From UBA7330 sp965243485 (lineage in GTDB: Bacteria; Bacteroidota; Bacteroidia; Cytophagales; Cyclobacteriaceae), in assembly GCA_965243485.1 (NCBI GenBank), contig CBDEVP010000001.1, forward strand, positions 124,001-188,000: a DNA stretch of 64,000 nucleotides, written 5' to 3'. This document shows positions 1-9,453 of this stretch, in pieces. A program made the translations under genes and the position numbers. Under the pieces are notes generated by a model. It worked only from the letters and a program-made list of their open reading frames with translations. It was not told where the DNA came from and ran no database searches. Position 1 is the stretch's first letter; each line of letters starts with the position of its first letter.

Positions 1-363
1 ATCATAAATCAGTTCGCGGTTCGAGAATTGCTCTTTCTGATCCATGTTAAAAGCAGCCCGATCCATACTGCCCGGCGATAACTCATGATTTCGGATGATC
101 ACGACTTTCCCTCCAATATCAAAGGTGGCCATTCCATCACTGGCACCCGGGATCAAAAACCCGTCTGACATGGGATCTCCCATCTTCGAAATGATCTTGT
201 AAGTGAACCCTTCCGGGAGATTGATCACGCCATTGGGATCGGCGATCAGCTTGCCGTAACCGGTTTTTTCCACAAACTGCGATCCCCCTAGCGTACATCT
301 CTGGAGTCCCAGAAAACCTAAACTAACTAAACCTGAAGCCTTGATGAAATTTCGTCGTTGCAT
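1..363 (-). CDS. PhoX-like (DUF839) phosphatase, N-terminal part
   Basis: Only the first 121 codons are in the window; the gene runs off the left edge. It starts at ATG 363 with a twin-arginine signal (MQRRNFIKASG), followed by a short hydrophobic stretch and Cys23, so it is probably exported by Tat and possibly lipid-anchored. After the signal come segments typical of PhoX/DUF839 proteins: 'NLPEGFTYKIIS' near residue 49 and 'VIIRNHEL' near residue 88. PhoX enzymes are calcium/iron-dependent periplasmic phosphomonoesterases. The metal ligands and the propeller lie outside the window, so enzymatic activity cannot be judged here. The gene is divergent from the acyltransferase gene at 550. Confidence 0.75.
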   Translation of the reverse strand, partial: MQRRNFIKASGLVSLGFLGLQRCTLGGSQFVEKTGYGKLIADPNGVINLPEGFTYKIISKMGDPMSDGFLIPGASDGMATFDIGGKVVIIRNHELSPGSMDRAAFNMDQKEQFSNRELIYD

Positions 364-549
364 GTCTGAAGTAAATGTTGATTAAAAAACTAATTTAACT
401 TTCATTCTTTAATAATAGTCCGTTTGGGCTGATAACAGGGTAATAAATAACAAATTCTTCACAAAAACGGGTGTTTGCTGCTCCCTGAACAGCTGCCGTG
501 AAATTGGAATTAATATAAATTTAAAGGTTATTTTAACTCACCAGGTCTA

Positions 550-1662
550 ATGAATCTTACTACTACCAGTCAGCGCCTGTATTCTCTCGATGCCCTGAGG
601 GGATTTGACATGTTTTGGATCATGGGTGCCGAGGAAATATTTTTCCGGCTCTCAGAGATCACTGATGCACCCTTCTGGAATACAATGGCTGATCAGTTCA
701 CCCATCCCGAATGGCATGGATTCGCTGCTTATGACCTGATCTTTCCCTTGTTTCTCTTCATTGCCGGAGTTGCAACGCCCTTCTCCATCGGCAAACAGAT
801 CGAAAAAGGAAAAGACAAACGATCCCTCACCCTGCGGGTTATCCGAAGAGGGCTGGTCCTGGTCCTGCTCGGTGTGATCTATAACAACGGCATCAAGATC
901 ATGCCCATCGAAGAGATCCGGTTTGCCAGCGTACTGGGTAGGATCGGGCTCGCCTATATGTTCGCTAACATCATTTATATCTATAGCACCCAAAAAGCTC
1001 AGATGATCTGGTTCGGAGCGATCCTGATCGGATACTGGCTGCTCTTCCTGTTTACAGCTGCACCCGGATTTCCTGCCGGCACGCTTTCCATGGAAGGAAA
1101 CATCATCTCCTACCTGGACCGGACACTCATGCCGGGTAAGCTATACCTGGGCATCCACGATCCCGAAGGATTCTTTTCCACCATCCCGGCCATTTGCACC
1201 GCACTGCTGGGTATCTATGTGGGCAATCAATTGAAAGCCGTGACAGGTGAGAATCAGGGGAAAACCATGCTCCACCTGATCATCATCGGCGTGGCAATGG
1301 TCGTGCTTTCTCTGCTTTGGGACCTGGTATTCCCCATCAATAAAAACCTCTGGACCAGCTCGTTTATGCTGCTGTGCGGGGGGATTAGCATCCTGCTGAT
1401 GATCGGCTTTTACTACGTGATTGATGTAAAGGGCTACAAAAAATGGTCATTCTTTTTCAAGGTGATTGGAATGAACTCCATCCTGATCTACATGTCCGGC
1501 GACTTCATTCGCTGGTCCTATACCACCAATGCGCTCTTCGGCTGGCTGGGCCAGCTGGTCGGCGACCCCTACAACAGTGTGGTGATGGTCTTTTGCCTGC
1601 TGGCTGTGGAATGGGGATTTTTGTATGTGTTGTACCGGCAGAAGCTTTTTTTGAAGGTGTAG
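550..1662 (+). CDS. DUF5009 / NagX-like membrane acyltransferase
   Basis: A 370-residue polytopic inner-membrane protein. The opening 'RLYSLDALRGFDMFWIMG' is the hallmark of the DUF5009 family, related to the acyltransferase-3 fold and to the heparan-alpha-glucosaminide N-acetyltransferase (HGSNAT/NagX) group. About ten hydrophobic segments follow, including residues 64-75, 98-110, 135-150 and 350-368. Relatives are thought to transfer acetyl groups across the membrane to amino sugars, often near chitin or GAG catabolism genes; the substrate here is unknown. The length is normal for the family and the start is the first ATG of a clean ORF. It is followed by a glycosidase remnant, which weakly supports a link to glycan use. 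Confidence 0.8.
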   Translation: MNLTTTSQRLYSLDALRGFDMFWIMGAEEIFFRLSEITDAPFWNTMADQFTHPEWHGFAAYDLIFPLFLFIAGVATPFSIGKQIEKGKDKRSLTLRVIRRGLVLVLLGVIYNNGIKIMPIEEIRFASVLGRIGLAYMFANIIYIYSTQKAQMIWFGAILIGYWLLFLFTAAPGFPAGTLSMEGNIISYLDRTLMPGKLYLGIHDPEGFFSTIPAICTALLGIYVGNQLKAVTGENQGKTMLHLIIIGVAMVVLSLLWDLVFPINKNLWTSSFMLLCGGISILLMIGFYYVIDVKGYKKWSFFFKVIGMNSILIYMSGDFIRWSYTTNALFGWLGQLVGDPYNSVVMVFCLLAVEWGFLYVLYRQKLFLKV

Positions 1663-1800
1663 GGGGGATAGTATCTGGTGTAGATCAATTAACTTCTTTT
1701 TAAAATGAAGCTCACCCCCTTAGAGATTGGGTTTATTACTTTCAATCAAAAGGATTTAGAAGTCAATGCATTATAACGTGATTTGCTTAGCTTGGCTTGA

Positions 1801-2502
1801 ATGACGATACTATCCGATTTCGCACAGCCGGGGTCCGATGGTAAATATCACCTTTGTCAGCCGCTGATCCCTGCCCAGGAATTGTTTCATCCTACCGAAA
1901 CCAATGATCCACCCTTTGAGGTCACTTACTGGCACCAGGCCCTGAAAACAGCGCTCACCTGGCAGGAACGGTTAGGTATTGAGAAAAATGAAAAATGGAT
2001 CGAGGTCTCTGACAACCTGGTGGACCTGCCACGGGAGGGAGATTTGTACCTGCCAGCCGCCAACGCAGAAGGGTACTACGAATCGATTGACCGAAAGCGG
2101 GATCACCCGGTCGTCGTTGGTTCGCTCGGCATGCTGCCGCAGACAGAAAAAGTGGATCCGGAAATCATGAGAAATACCTTCGAAAGGATCCTTGAAGAGT
2201 GGCAATGGGAAACCACCTGGGGATGGGATTACCCGATGTTGGCGATGACGGCTGCACGTGTAGGGAAGCCAGAGGATGCTTTGAAGTATCTTTTTATGCC
2301 CATGCAAAAGAATACTTATCTTGTAAACGGACACAACTACCAGAATGAAAGGCTAAAGTTATACCTTCCCGGAAACGGCGGACTCCTGACAGCGGTGGCC
2401 ATGATGGCTGCCGGCTGGGATGGGTCAGAGAAAGATGCTCCTGGCTTTCCTAATGATGGCAGCTGGAATATTCGATGGGAGGGGTTAGCTAAGATGCCAT
2501 AA
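1801..2502 (+). pseudogene. C-terminal fragment of an (alpha/alpha)6 glycoside hydrolase (GH65/GH95-like)
   Basis: The 233-residue ORF reads like the last third of a Bacteroidota six-hairpin glycosidase: 'PLIPAQELF', an aromatic-rich 'WEWETTWGWDYPM'-type segment (seen as 'WQWETTWGWDYPML', about 137-150), then 'LYLPGNGGLLTAVAMMAAGW' and a final 'FPNDGSWNIRWEGLAKMP'. Intact relatives are roughly 700-800 residues with signal peptide, N-terminal beta-sandwich and most of the catalytic barrel; none of that is present upstream (1663-1800 holds only stops). The ORF has an ATG but no signal peptide, so it is most likely a decayed stub that cannot work alone. Family assignment between GH65- and GH95-type is uncertain. 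Confidence 0.6.
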
Positions 2503-2704
2503 ATTGTATCACCAGTGCGTGGCCCTATGCACCGGAAGTTGAGGGTGCAATGGTTCGTGAGGACACTGTGAGGACACAAACCATGGAGTGAGGAAAAATA
2601 GTTGGATCAATCTAAGCGATACTCACTGTGAAGGGCAGAATACTGAACTGCAGGAACACCTTACTTTTGTGTTTGTTTTACCGTGAATTGACATTTGATC
2701 TGAT

Positions 2705-3175
2705 ATGCCCGTAGAACCAAAATATCGTGCCCTGACTACACATGAGCTGCAAGAATTGGAGAAAGAGTTTATTGAATATCTGATCGTAAATGGCATTACA
2801 GCGGAAGACTGGGTAAAAATCAAAGAAGAACAACCGGATAAAGCCGAGGACATACTGTTACTTTTCAGTGATGTGGTTTTTGAAGGTGTCCTTCGCAAAG
2901 TTGGATTTCTAGAGAAAAGAATGACCAACGAACTCATGGTTTTCCAATGCCTGAAAGACCGGATGGTCCTGGTAGGTATCACGTCGTTCTCAATAGACTT
3001 TACCGATCAGGAAAAACTTGATCAGGCTGTCAGTGACCCTCCTGACGACGCAAAAGTGTATACCACTGAGAAAAAATACCATGGAGCAAGAGAAATGGAA
3101 ATTTTCGAGATGATCGAGTCAGGCTGTTCCATTTCGGATGGAAAACTTTTCAAGACCTTAGCAACAATTCTTTGA
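2705..3175 (+). CDS. DUF6495 family protein
   Basis: A 156-residue soluble protein with no signal peptide or membrane segment. The N-terminal 'KYRALTTHELQELEKEFIEYL' region and the 'AEDILLLFSDVVFEGVLRKVGFLE' type core match the small Bacteroidota-restricted DUF6495 family as I know it; no biochemical role is established. It starts at ATG 2705 and ends 5 bases before the convergent DUF349 gene, so the two genes almost share a transcription end. It is probably a core gene of the phylum and not part of an operon here. Confidence 0.6.
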   Translation: MPVEPKYRALTTHELQELEKEFIEYLIVNGITAEDWVKIKEEQPDKAEDILLLFSDVVFEGVLRKVGFLEKRMTNELMVFQCLKDRMVLVGITSFSIDFTDQEKLDQAVSDPPDDAKVYTTEKKYHGAREMEIFEMIESGCSISDGKLFKTLATIL

Positions 3176-3180
3176 GGACA

Positions 3181-5364
3181 TCAGGACTGATGCAGGACGT
3201 CCAGCTGCTTCTTCAGCGTATCCAGTTCCTTTTCAGCACTCACAATCTTGTTCTGAAAGTCGTTTTTCAGTTTATCGGCAGTTTTGCTGTTGGCAAAAAA
3301 TTCCAGGTTGTTTTTCCAGGTGGTAATGTCGCCTTCGATGGATGAGATCTTACGTTTGATCGCATTCTCCTTGCGATTGATCTTTTGTCCTCCGTGAGGG
3401 CTTCCTTTCAACTTATTTACCTGCACCTGGGTCTTCAACTCATTTCTTTGGTCTTCTGAAAGTTCCTCCAGCGAAATAAGCTGATTGGTGATGGAATCGA
3501 ATCTGCCATGGATAGCCTTGATGGCCTGTCTCGGAACAAAACCAATCTCCGCATACTGATCCAGCAGATCATAAATATCATCCAGCTTGATGGTGTCAGA
3601 GTTAAGGGCCGCTTCCAGCTGGTCACAGACCGCCTCCTTCTTCTTCAGATTCTCCTCGAATTCCTGGTTCCTCTCCTGGTTTTTTCCACGCTTACGCTCA
3701 AAGAAATGATCGCAGGCAGCTTTAAATTTTTTGTAAACCTCATTGCGGAATTTTTCCGGTACCGGGCCAATCTCACGCCATTCATTCTGAAGGCTTTTTA
3801 ACTTGTTGGCTGTGTCTTCCCAGTTCTCAGAATCTTTCAGCGTTTCGGCCTTTTCGAGCAGCTCCTCCTTTTTCTTCAGATTCTCCTCCCGCATGCCTTC
3901 CAGCTTCTTGAAGAAATTATTCTTGTTGTTGAAGAATTCTTTGAAATTCCCCCAGAAATGCTTGTTGATCTCTTTGGCATGCTCCCTGGGAAGGCTTCCT
4001 ACGGCTTCCCACTTTTTCTGGATATCCAGTATTTCTTTGGTCTTCTTGTTCCACTCAGTGATCCTGTCGGAATCAAATTTGGTGAATTCAACTACCTGGT
4101 CGCCGAGTGATTTCTTGACTTCCATGTTTTTCTCCTGATCCTTCCTTACTTCCTCATAGAAGTTTTTCCTTTTCGCATAGATCTTGTCTGAAGCTGCTTT
4201 AAACCTTTGCCAGACAGGCTCCTGGTCTTCCCGTGGTATGGGTCCGATGTGCTTAAATTCCTCATGCAGCTCATTCAGCTGAGTGATCGCACTTTTAATA
4301 TTGTCAATTTTATCAAGCGCTTCCGCACGCTCGCACAGTTCCAGCTTACCTTTAAGATTTTTCTGGCGGTCCAGCTCCTTCAGCTCAAAGTAAATGCTTC
4401 TGTGATCGTAGTACCGGTCAATCAGCGCATTGTAATTGGCCCAGAGACTCTTCACAAACTGGCCTGGCACGTGGCCTATTTTCTTCCATTCACTTTGAAG
4501 CTCCTTTAATTTATTAATGGATGCCGTACTCTCCTCACCATCCACAAGCTCTCTCAGTTCTTCAAGGATTTGATTCTTTTTGTTGAGATTCTCGTCCTTT
4601 TCCTTTTCCAGATTTGCGAAAAATTTATGCCGTTTTTCACGCAACAGATCGTACAGTTCGAAAAAGTTTCGATCAGTGTCATCACCTTTATATTCGAAAT
4701 CCGCCTCTGTTCCCCCAGTGTCGATGAAGGCTTTCAGCGCCTCTTCCTTTTCGGCCTCATAGATGGAATCATAATGAGGTTTGATCTCTTTCAGACCACG
4801 GTCAAGCACCCGGATCTGCTCCAGATGACTGTGCTTCTTAAGCAGGTCAAGAAGTTGTTTTTTACTTGCAGACTCCAGATCCACTGATGATAAAAGGTCC
4901 GGTGCCCCTTCATGGTCCTCGTGGTCATCATCCTCCCCTTTATCAGCATCTTCGTCTGACTGACCCTTGTTTTCATTCTCCTCTTCCTTTTTGTCGCCGG
5001 ATGCAGAGGCCGTTATCTCTTTTTCTGCTTCCGGATTTTCATCTGATCCTTCGGAAGGTGCTTCGGGTGGGCTTTGAACTTCAGCGGCTGGCTCAGACGA
5101 CTCAGAGGGGTTTTGGACATTTAATTCCTGCTGGCCTTCTGGTTCCTCTGATGAGGATTTGGATGCATCAGCATTGGATTGATCCTGGTCCTGACTTTTT
5201 TCAGGGGTATGGTTGTCAGACAGATCATGGGTGTCCTGAGAAGGCCCCGGATCTTCAGCTTTTTCAAGGTTGCCCTCTTTATTATTCTTTAATTCAGCTT
5301 CCTGCTGAACATTTTCCGGATCAGTCTTTACTTCCTCCGAAACCTTTTTGTTCGTCTCATCCAT
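3181..5364 (-). CDS. DUF349-repeat coiled-coil protein with acidic N-terminal tail
   Basis: A 727-residue protein in two parts. Residues 1-165 are low complexity, very rich in Glu, Asp, Ser, Gln and Pro, and probably disordered. From about residue 185 onward there are repeated DUF349 units, recognisable by recurring 'W..IG.VP' and 'F..A.D.F...K..F' patterns (for example 'EWKKIGHVPGQF', 'EFKHIGPIPREDQEPVWQRF', 'KWEAVGSLPREH', 'EWREIGPVPEKF'), separated by charged helices. At least four repeats are visible, followed by a C-terminal coiled coil. DUF349 proteins are widespread in Bacteroidota; no enzymatic role is known. It is the last gene of the miaE-yqgE-DUF349 run, 44 bases after yqgE. Confidence 0.85.
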   Translation of the reverse strand: MDETNKKVSEEVKTDPENVQQEAELKNNKEGNLEKAEDPGPSQDTHDLSDNHTPEKSQDQDQSNADASKSSSEEPEGQQELNVQNPSESSEPAAEVQSPPEAPSEGSDENPEAEKEITASASGDKKEEENENKGQSDEDADKGEDDDHEDHEGAPDLLSSVDLESASKKQLLDLLKKHSHLEQIRVLDRGLKEIKPHYDSIYEAEKEEALKAFIDTGGTEADFEYKGDDTDRNFFELYDLLREKRHKFFANLEKEKDENLNKKNQILEELRELVDGEESTASINKLKELQSEWKKIGHVPGQFVKSLWANYNALIDRYYDHRSIYFELKELDRQKNLKGKLELCERAEALDKIDNIKSAITQLNELHEEFKHIGPIPREDQEPVWQRFKAASDKIYAKRKNFYEEVRKDQEKNMEVKKSLGDQVVEFTKFDSDRITEWNKKTKEILDIQKKWEAVGSLPREHAKEINKHFWGNFKEFFNNKNNFFKKLEGMREENLKKKEELLEKAETLKDSENWEDTANKLKSLQNEWREIGPVPEKFRNEVYKKFKAACDHFFERKRGKNQERNQEFEENLKKKEAVCDQLEAALNSDTIKLDDIYDLLDQYAEIGFVPRQAIKAIHGRFDSITNQLISLEELSEDQRNELKTQVQVNKLKGSPHGGQKINRKENAIKRKISSIEGDITTWKNNLEFFANSKTADKLKNDFQNKIVSAEKELDTLKKQLDVLHQS

Positions 5365-5408
5365 AATAATTGGACATTATATCTTCCGACATATACCAGC
5401 AATCCCGG

Positions 5409-5987
5409 TCAATTCAACCTGGGATCTCTGGGGTAGTTGGACATAAGCTTAAATTTACCACCCATATTTTTAAGAACAAGTCTCCAAAGATCAGCAGGAT
5501 CTGTATCAAACACCATTTCCTGGCTGGCACACTTGCATACGATCCATGCTTTTTCCCTAAGTTCATCCACCAGCTGTCCTGGAGACCATCCCGAATATCC
5601 AACAAAAAATTTTAAATCTTGTTCACGGATTTGTTTGGTATTGATCTTTTCCATTAATCCTTCAAAATCCATCCCCCAGTGAACTCCATCTACAATTTCT
5701 ACGTCCGATTCGAGGCGAATGGTTCCCTTGTGTAAAAAATGAAGGGTATTTCTTTGAACAGGTCCTCCAACATAAATATTTGAGTTGAGGGAATCGAGCC
5801 CATCCATCAGGTCATTGACAACAGCCTCTGTTTTTTTATTCAGAACAAACCCCAGGGAACCATTCTCATCATGTTCACATAAGAAAATAACCGTCCGATC
5901 AAAGTTCGGGTCCGGCAGGTATGGTTCTGAGATCAACAGATCACCTCTTCTTGGAATTGTCAGCAAGTCATCTCCAAAATAGTCCAT
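5409..5987 (-). CDS. yqgE: YqgE/AlgH family protein
   Basis: A 192-residue cytoplasmic protein matching YqgE/AlgH (DUF179): 'GDLLISEPYLPDPNFDRTVI' near the start, then 'ENGSLGFVLNK', 'IYVGGPVQRNTLHFLH', and 'FFVGYSGWSPGQLVDEL' near residue 130, all signature blocks. The family is structurally characterised, but its function is uncertain (AlgH was linked to alginate regulation in Pseudomonas). The stop of miaE is immediately before its ATG and the DUF349 gene follows, so the three are probably co-transcribed. Confidence 0.93.
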   Translation of the reverse strand: MDYFGDDLLTIPRRGDLLISEPYLPDPNFDRTVIFLCEHDENGSLGFVLNKKTEAVVNDLMDGLDSLNSNIYVGGPVQRNTLHFLHKGTIRLESDVEIVDGVHWGMDFEGLMEKINTKQIREQDLKFFVGYSGWSPGQLVDELREKAWIVCKCASQEMVFDTDPADLWRLVLKNMGGKFKLMSNYPRDPRLN

Positions 5988-6572
5988 TTAGTGCAATGCG
6001 GGTTTTATCGGTAAATTCTTAATTATCTCAGCTTCGGCTAATTTCATTTCGGTCAATCTGTTATAGACAACCTGTTCACTAAAATAGTTTAAAGCCATCC
6101 GGACAAAAATTTCCCCATGTCGTGCCTCCGACGCCCACAACTCATGATAGAAATCCTTGAGTTCCGGGTCTTCCATGGCTTCATAAACCATCCTGAAACG
6201 CTCTGCTCCCCTTGTTTCTACCAGTGAAGCCAGCAGCAATCTATCCATAAAACGCCTTTCCTTGTCACTGTGGCAAAGGTCCAGCAGTTGCTGCACATAC
6301 ATATCCTTGCCGATCTCATGGGGCAGCTGCACCCCTCGTTTCTTCATGATCTGGTAAACCTGGTTAAAATGCTCCAGCTCCTCGATCCCGGTTTCAATCA
6401 GCTCGTCGAGAATTTCTTCCCTGTCCGGATACTTTGCCACAAAACTCATAGCCATCGCAGAAGCCTTTCGCTCGCAGTTGGCGTGATCCTTCAGAAACTC
6501 ATCGAAGTCACTGATCACCGCCTTGATCCACTCTTCACTACTTGCTACCTCCAGATCTATCCTTAATTTCAT
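5988..6572 (-). CDS. miaE: tRNA-(ms2io6A)-hydroxylase
   Basis: A 194-residue ferritin-like diiron enzyme. MiaE hydroxylates the isopentenyl group of ms2i6A at position 37 in tRNAs reading UNN codons, using O2. Metal-ligand blocks are visible: 'ANCERKASAMAMSFV' (about 33-47), 'ETGIEELEHFNQVYQIM' with E..H (about 61-77), 'VETRGAERFRMVYEAM' (about 116-131) and 'ASEARHGEIFVRMAL' (about 145-159), giving the expected E, ExxH, E, ExxH pattern. Length is normal. It starts at ATG 6572 and is the first gene of the run with yqgE and DUF349. Confidence 0.9.
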   Translation of the reverse strand: MKLRIDLEVASSEEWIKAVISDFDEFLKDHANCERKASAMAMSFVAKYPDREEILDELIETGIEELEHFNQVYQIMKKRGVQLPHEIGKDMYVQQLLDLCHSDKERRFMDRLLLASLVETRGAERFRMVYEAMEDPELKDFYHELWASEARHGEIFVRMALNYFSEQVVYNRLTEMKLAEAEIIKNLPIKPALH

Positions 6573-6607
6573 GTCTATATATTAATCGCTTCTTATCGGT
6601 CACATGT

Positions 6608-6629
6608 CCCGCCTGCCGCGAGGCACGTG
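6608..6629. repeat. short G+C-rich palindrome-like repeat
   Basis: A small G+C-rich block with a GCCT...AGGC core in an otherwise A+T-rich gap (6573-6855) upstream of pdxH. It shares the CCCGCC and GCAGGC (or complement) submotifs with the perfect palindrome found inside the broken tRNA copy near 16.29 kb, so both may belong to one dispersed repeat family. Only two examples are in the window, so this is tentative. Confidence 0.3.
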
Positions 6630-6855
6630 AATTCGCCCCTAAAGCTTTCGGGCTCATTTCATATCTTCTCTATAAAGGTCACCCGCAATTCTGCAGGCAA
6701 GGTACGGAATAGTCCGGGTCCATCATAAGTAAAAGCCTTCCCACAAATTATATTGATGTTGGTAGGGTCCGGCCTTATGACTATTTCAATGAATCTTTAA
6801 CTTTGGTTCGGCAACAAATAAAACAATTTTCAACTAATCATAGTATACCATCAAC

Positions 6856-7497
6856 ATGTCACTAGAAGTTGCTTCATTGAGGAAAGAATATGCCAGAGAG
6901 GAACTGGATGAAAACTCCGTTGACAAATCACCGATCAGGCAATTCGAATCGTGGTTTAAAGAAGCGGTTTCAGCTGAATTGATTGAGCCAAATGCCATGG
7001 TATTGAGCACCTCCGGCAAAGAAGGACTGATCACCCAAAGAACGGTACTGCTCAAGGCTTTTGACGAGAAAGGATTTGTATTCTACACTAACTATAAAAG
7101 CAGAAAAGCTACTCAAATCAGCGAAAACCCCAGAGTAAGCCTGCTCTTTCCCTGGTATGCGCTTGAAAGACAGGTAGCCGTCACAGGAAAGGCTGAGAAA
7201 GTGTCTACTGCTACCTCTCTGAAATACTTTGCTTCACGGCCTTTTACCAGTCAGTTGGGAGCCTGGGTTTCCCATCAAAGCCAGGTGATCACCACCAGGA
7301 GCATCCTGGAGACGAAACTTCATGAGATGAAAGAAAAATTCAAAAACGGACAAGTTCCTCTGCCTGACTTTTGGGGTGGATACAGGGTAGTTCCGGACTC
7401 CATTGAGTTTTGGCAGGGCAGACCCAGTCGATTACATGACCGGATCCTCTATACCCTCAAAGACAATGACTGGATCATTGAACGTTTGTCCCCCTGA
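6856..7497 (+). CDS. pdxH: pyridoxine/pyridoxamine 5'-phosphate oxidase
   Basis: A 213-residue FMN-dependent oxidase that makes pyridoxal 5'-phosphate from PNP or PMP, the last step of vitamin B6 synthesis and salvage. Signature blocks: 'EPNAMVLSTSGKEGLITQRT' type substrate/FMN region (about 46-65), 'GFVFYTNYKSRKATQ' (about 76-90), 'LLFPWYALERQVAVTG' (about 97-112), 'SRPFTSQLGAWVSHQS', and the C-terminal 'FWQGRPSRLHDRI' with the PLP-binding Arg/His. Length and order are standard. The stop codon overlaps the ATG of the next gene by one base (TGATG), which implies translational coupling. Confidence 0.97.
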   Translation: MSLEVASLRKEYAREELDENSVDKSPIRQFESWFKEAVSAELIEPNAMVLSTSGKEGLITQRTVLLKAFDEKGFVFYTNYKSRKATQISENPRVSLLFPWYALERQVAVTGKAEKVSTATSLKYFASRPFTSQLGAWVSHQSQVITTRSILETKLHEMKEKFKNGQVPLPDFWGGYRVVPDSIEFWQGRPSRLHDRILYTLKDNDWIIERLSP

Positions 7498-8717
7498 TGT
7501 CTTCTTATTATCTGGATCGTTACGCGACGAAACGTCCTTTCTTCGAACAAACCTATTCCGGAAATCCAAATCTTATTGTTGTCATCCCTGCTTTCAATGA
7601 GCCTGATCTTAAGAGGGCCATCCACAGTTTGCAGTGCTGCGAACCACCCCCGTGTGAGGTGCTCCTCATGGTGATCATCAATCAACCCGAAAGCTGTGAT
7701 GATTCAATACATCAGGTGAATCAACGGGTGTTTGACCAGATAAAGCAACTGCAGGGGCACTTTCCCCTGCTTATAAGTTTTGCGAAATTACCAGATAAGA
7801 AAGCCGGTGTGGGTCTGGCAAGGAAAACCGGCATGGATGAGGCCGTTCGTATTTTTGATTCTAATGAAAGTGACGGAGTGATTATCTGTTTTGATGCGGA
7901 TTGCCAGTGTGAGCCAAACTTTTTAGTGGAAATCGAAAAGCAATTCCGGTCCGGGACTACATACACAGCCCTGACATTTTATGAGCACCCACTCGATGGT
8001 GAAAATCAGGAAGCCATCCTGAATTATGAATTGTATCTCAGATATTATGTGGATGCACTCCGATGGGCAGGATTTCCCCATGCATTCCAGACCCTGGGAT
8101 CGTGCATAGCTGTGCGATCAGATGCATATATGAAACAGGGAGGTATGAATACCCGAAAAGCCGGTGAAGATTTTTACTTTATCCATAAGATGACTGCTGT
8201 TGGTCATATCCATGAAATCAATTCAACAACAATCTTCCCCTCCGACCGCTTGTCTGACCGTGTCCCTTTCGGAACAGGGCATGCCATCGGTCAATATCTG
8301 GCAGCCGGGGACCCGGAATATCCGGTATATTCACCCCATACCTTTGAAGATCTCAGGAAATTTTTGAACCTGGTGCCCGGACTTTATGAAAACAAACAGA
8401 TTGATCAGGCTTTCCCTGTAAGCATTCAATCATTTCTGATAGAAAACCGGTTTCAGGAAAAGCTGCAGGAGCTGATCTATGAAACCAGGCATTATGACGC
8501 ATTCAGGAAAAGATTCTTTCAGTGGATGGATGGCTTGAAAGTGCTTCAACTGGTGCATCATTGCCGGGAACATTACTATGAAAATGAACCGATTATGGAT
8601 GCTTTCGAATGGCTCAACCGGCAATATCTTCATTTGGAAAGCATTCCCGAAAATAAAAAAGACGCACTACTGGCCATCAGAGCCTTTGACCGGAAAAATC
8701 GCTTTTATATCACGTGA
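7497..8717 (+). CDS. family 2-type glycosyltransferase
   Basis: A 406-residue cytoplasmic GT-A-fold protein. Near residue 25 'LIVVIPAFNEPDLKRAIHS' is the nucleotide-sugar binding start of the fold, and 'VIICFDADCQCEPNFL' near residue 125 gives the DxD-like metal site. Later 'GSCIAVRSDAYMKQGGM' and 'AGEDFYFIHKM' resemble the acceptor loop and the catalytic ED motif of GT2 enzymes. No membrane segment is seen. Donor and acceptor are unknown. It is coupled to pdxH (TGATG), and its 3' end overlaps the convergent bshB1 gene by 13 bases. Confidence 0.8.
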   Translation: MSSYYLDRYATKRPFFEQTYSGNPNLIVVIPAFNEPDLKRAIHSLQCCEPPPCEVLLMVIINQPESCDDSIHQVNQRVFDQIKQLQGHFPLLISFAKLPDKKAGVGLARKTGMDEAVRIFDSNESDGVIICFDADCQCEPNFLVEIEKQFRSGTTYTALTFYEHPLDGENQEAILNYELYLRYYVDALRWAGFPHAFQTLGSCIAVRSDAYMKQGGMNTRKAGEDFYFIHKMTAVGHIHEINSTTIFPSDRLSDRVPFGTGHAIGQYLAAGDPEYPVYSPHTFEDLRKFLNLVPGLYENKQIDQAFPVSIQSFLIENRFQEKLQELIYETRHYDAFRKRFFQWMDGLKVLQLVHHCREHYYENEPIMDAFEWLNRQYLHLESIPENKKDALLAIRAFDRKNRFYIT

Positions 8718-9424
8718 TATAATTCTTTCACTCCCAATGGGTGTTTGGTGGTGAAGCCCTCGGCATATTTCACCATGATCCGGTGACCATATTCCTGTGC
8801 ACGGGCAACGATCATATCCATGAACTCAGGCCTGGAAATGTAGGTATTGGGCTCTTTGCTGTTCGGGTCAAAGAACTGGGATCTGAACGCTTTGATGGAT
8901 TCCATTCTTTCTTCCATCACATCTGAAATATCCACAAAGAAATCCGGCTCCAGGGAGGTGCTTTGGATGGCAAAAAACAATCTCCTGGGCCTCCATGGTT
9001 TTTGTGGATCACCCGATTCCGATACCGTTTCAATGTTCTTTAACCCGGCCAGGAAGCAGGCGTGTTCAGTGAGGACGGATGCCCGCCCATGATCGGGGTG
9101 GCGGTCATACTGCGCCGTGCCGATTACAAAATCCGGCTGATATTCACGGATCTTTCGCACCAGCCTCAACTGGTTTTCTTTGTTATTTTCAAAGAAAGCA
9201 TCATCAAGCCCCAGGTTATCACGAGCTGATAATCCGAGGATCCTTGCTGATTCACTGGCCTCTGCTAGTCTTTGTTCAGGGGTCCCCCTGGTTCCGAGTT
9301 CGCCCCTGGTAAGATCGATGATCCCCGTAGTAAATCCTCTTTTTTGATGGACCAGTAGAGTGCCGGAGCACGACAATTCCACATCATCGGGATGGGCTCC
9401 TATGGCCAGGACATTTATCTTCAT
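8705..9424 (-). CDS. bshB1: bacillithiol biosynthesis deacetylase BshB1
   Basis: A 239-residue zinc-dependent LmbE-like (PIG-L) deacetylase. It removes the acetyl group from GlcNAc-malate, giving GlcN-malate, the second step of bacillithiol synthesis. The zinc motif 'AIGAHPDDVELSCSG' is at residues 7-21; 'TRGELGTRGTPEQRLAEA' (about 39-56) and 'QYDRHPDHGRASVL' (about 104-117) with the third His follow, as in BshB1. The length matches the family. The gene is monocistronic, preceded by a terminator-like hairpin that separates it from trxB. Confidence 0.95.
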   Translation of the reverse strand: MKINVLAIGAHPDDVELSCSGTLLVHQKRGFTTGIIDLTRGELGTRGTPEQRLAEASESARILGLSARDNLGLDDAFFENNKENQLRLVRKIREYQPDFVIGTAQYDRHPDHGRASVLTEHACFLAGLKNIETVSESGDPQKPWRPRRLFFAIQSTSLEPDFFVDISDVMEERMESIKAFRSQFFDPNSKEPNTYISRPEFMDMIVARAQEYGHRIMVKYAEGFTTKHPLGVKELYHVI

Positions 9425-9453
9425 GCGAATGCTTTTGTGCTATTAAATAATAG

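Noticed and set aside
3803..4138. Plus-strand ORF rich in Ser and Phe inside the DUF349 gene
   Set aside because: It is the antisense shadow of the Glu/Lys-rich coiled-coil gene; several similar shadows lie between 3.5 and 5.4 kb.
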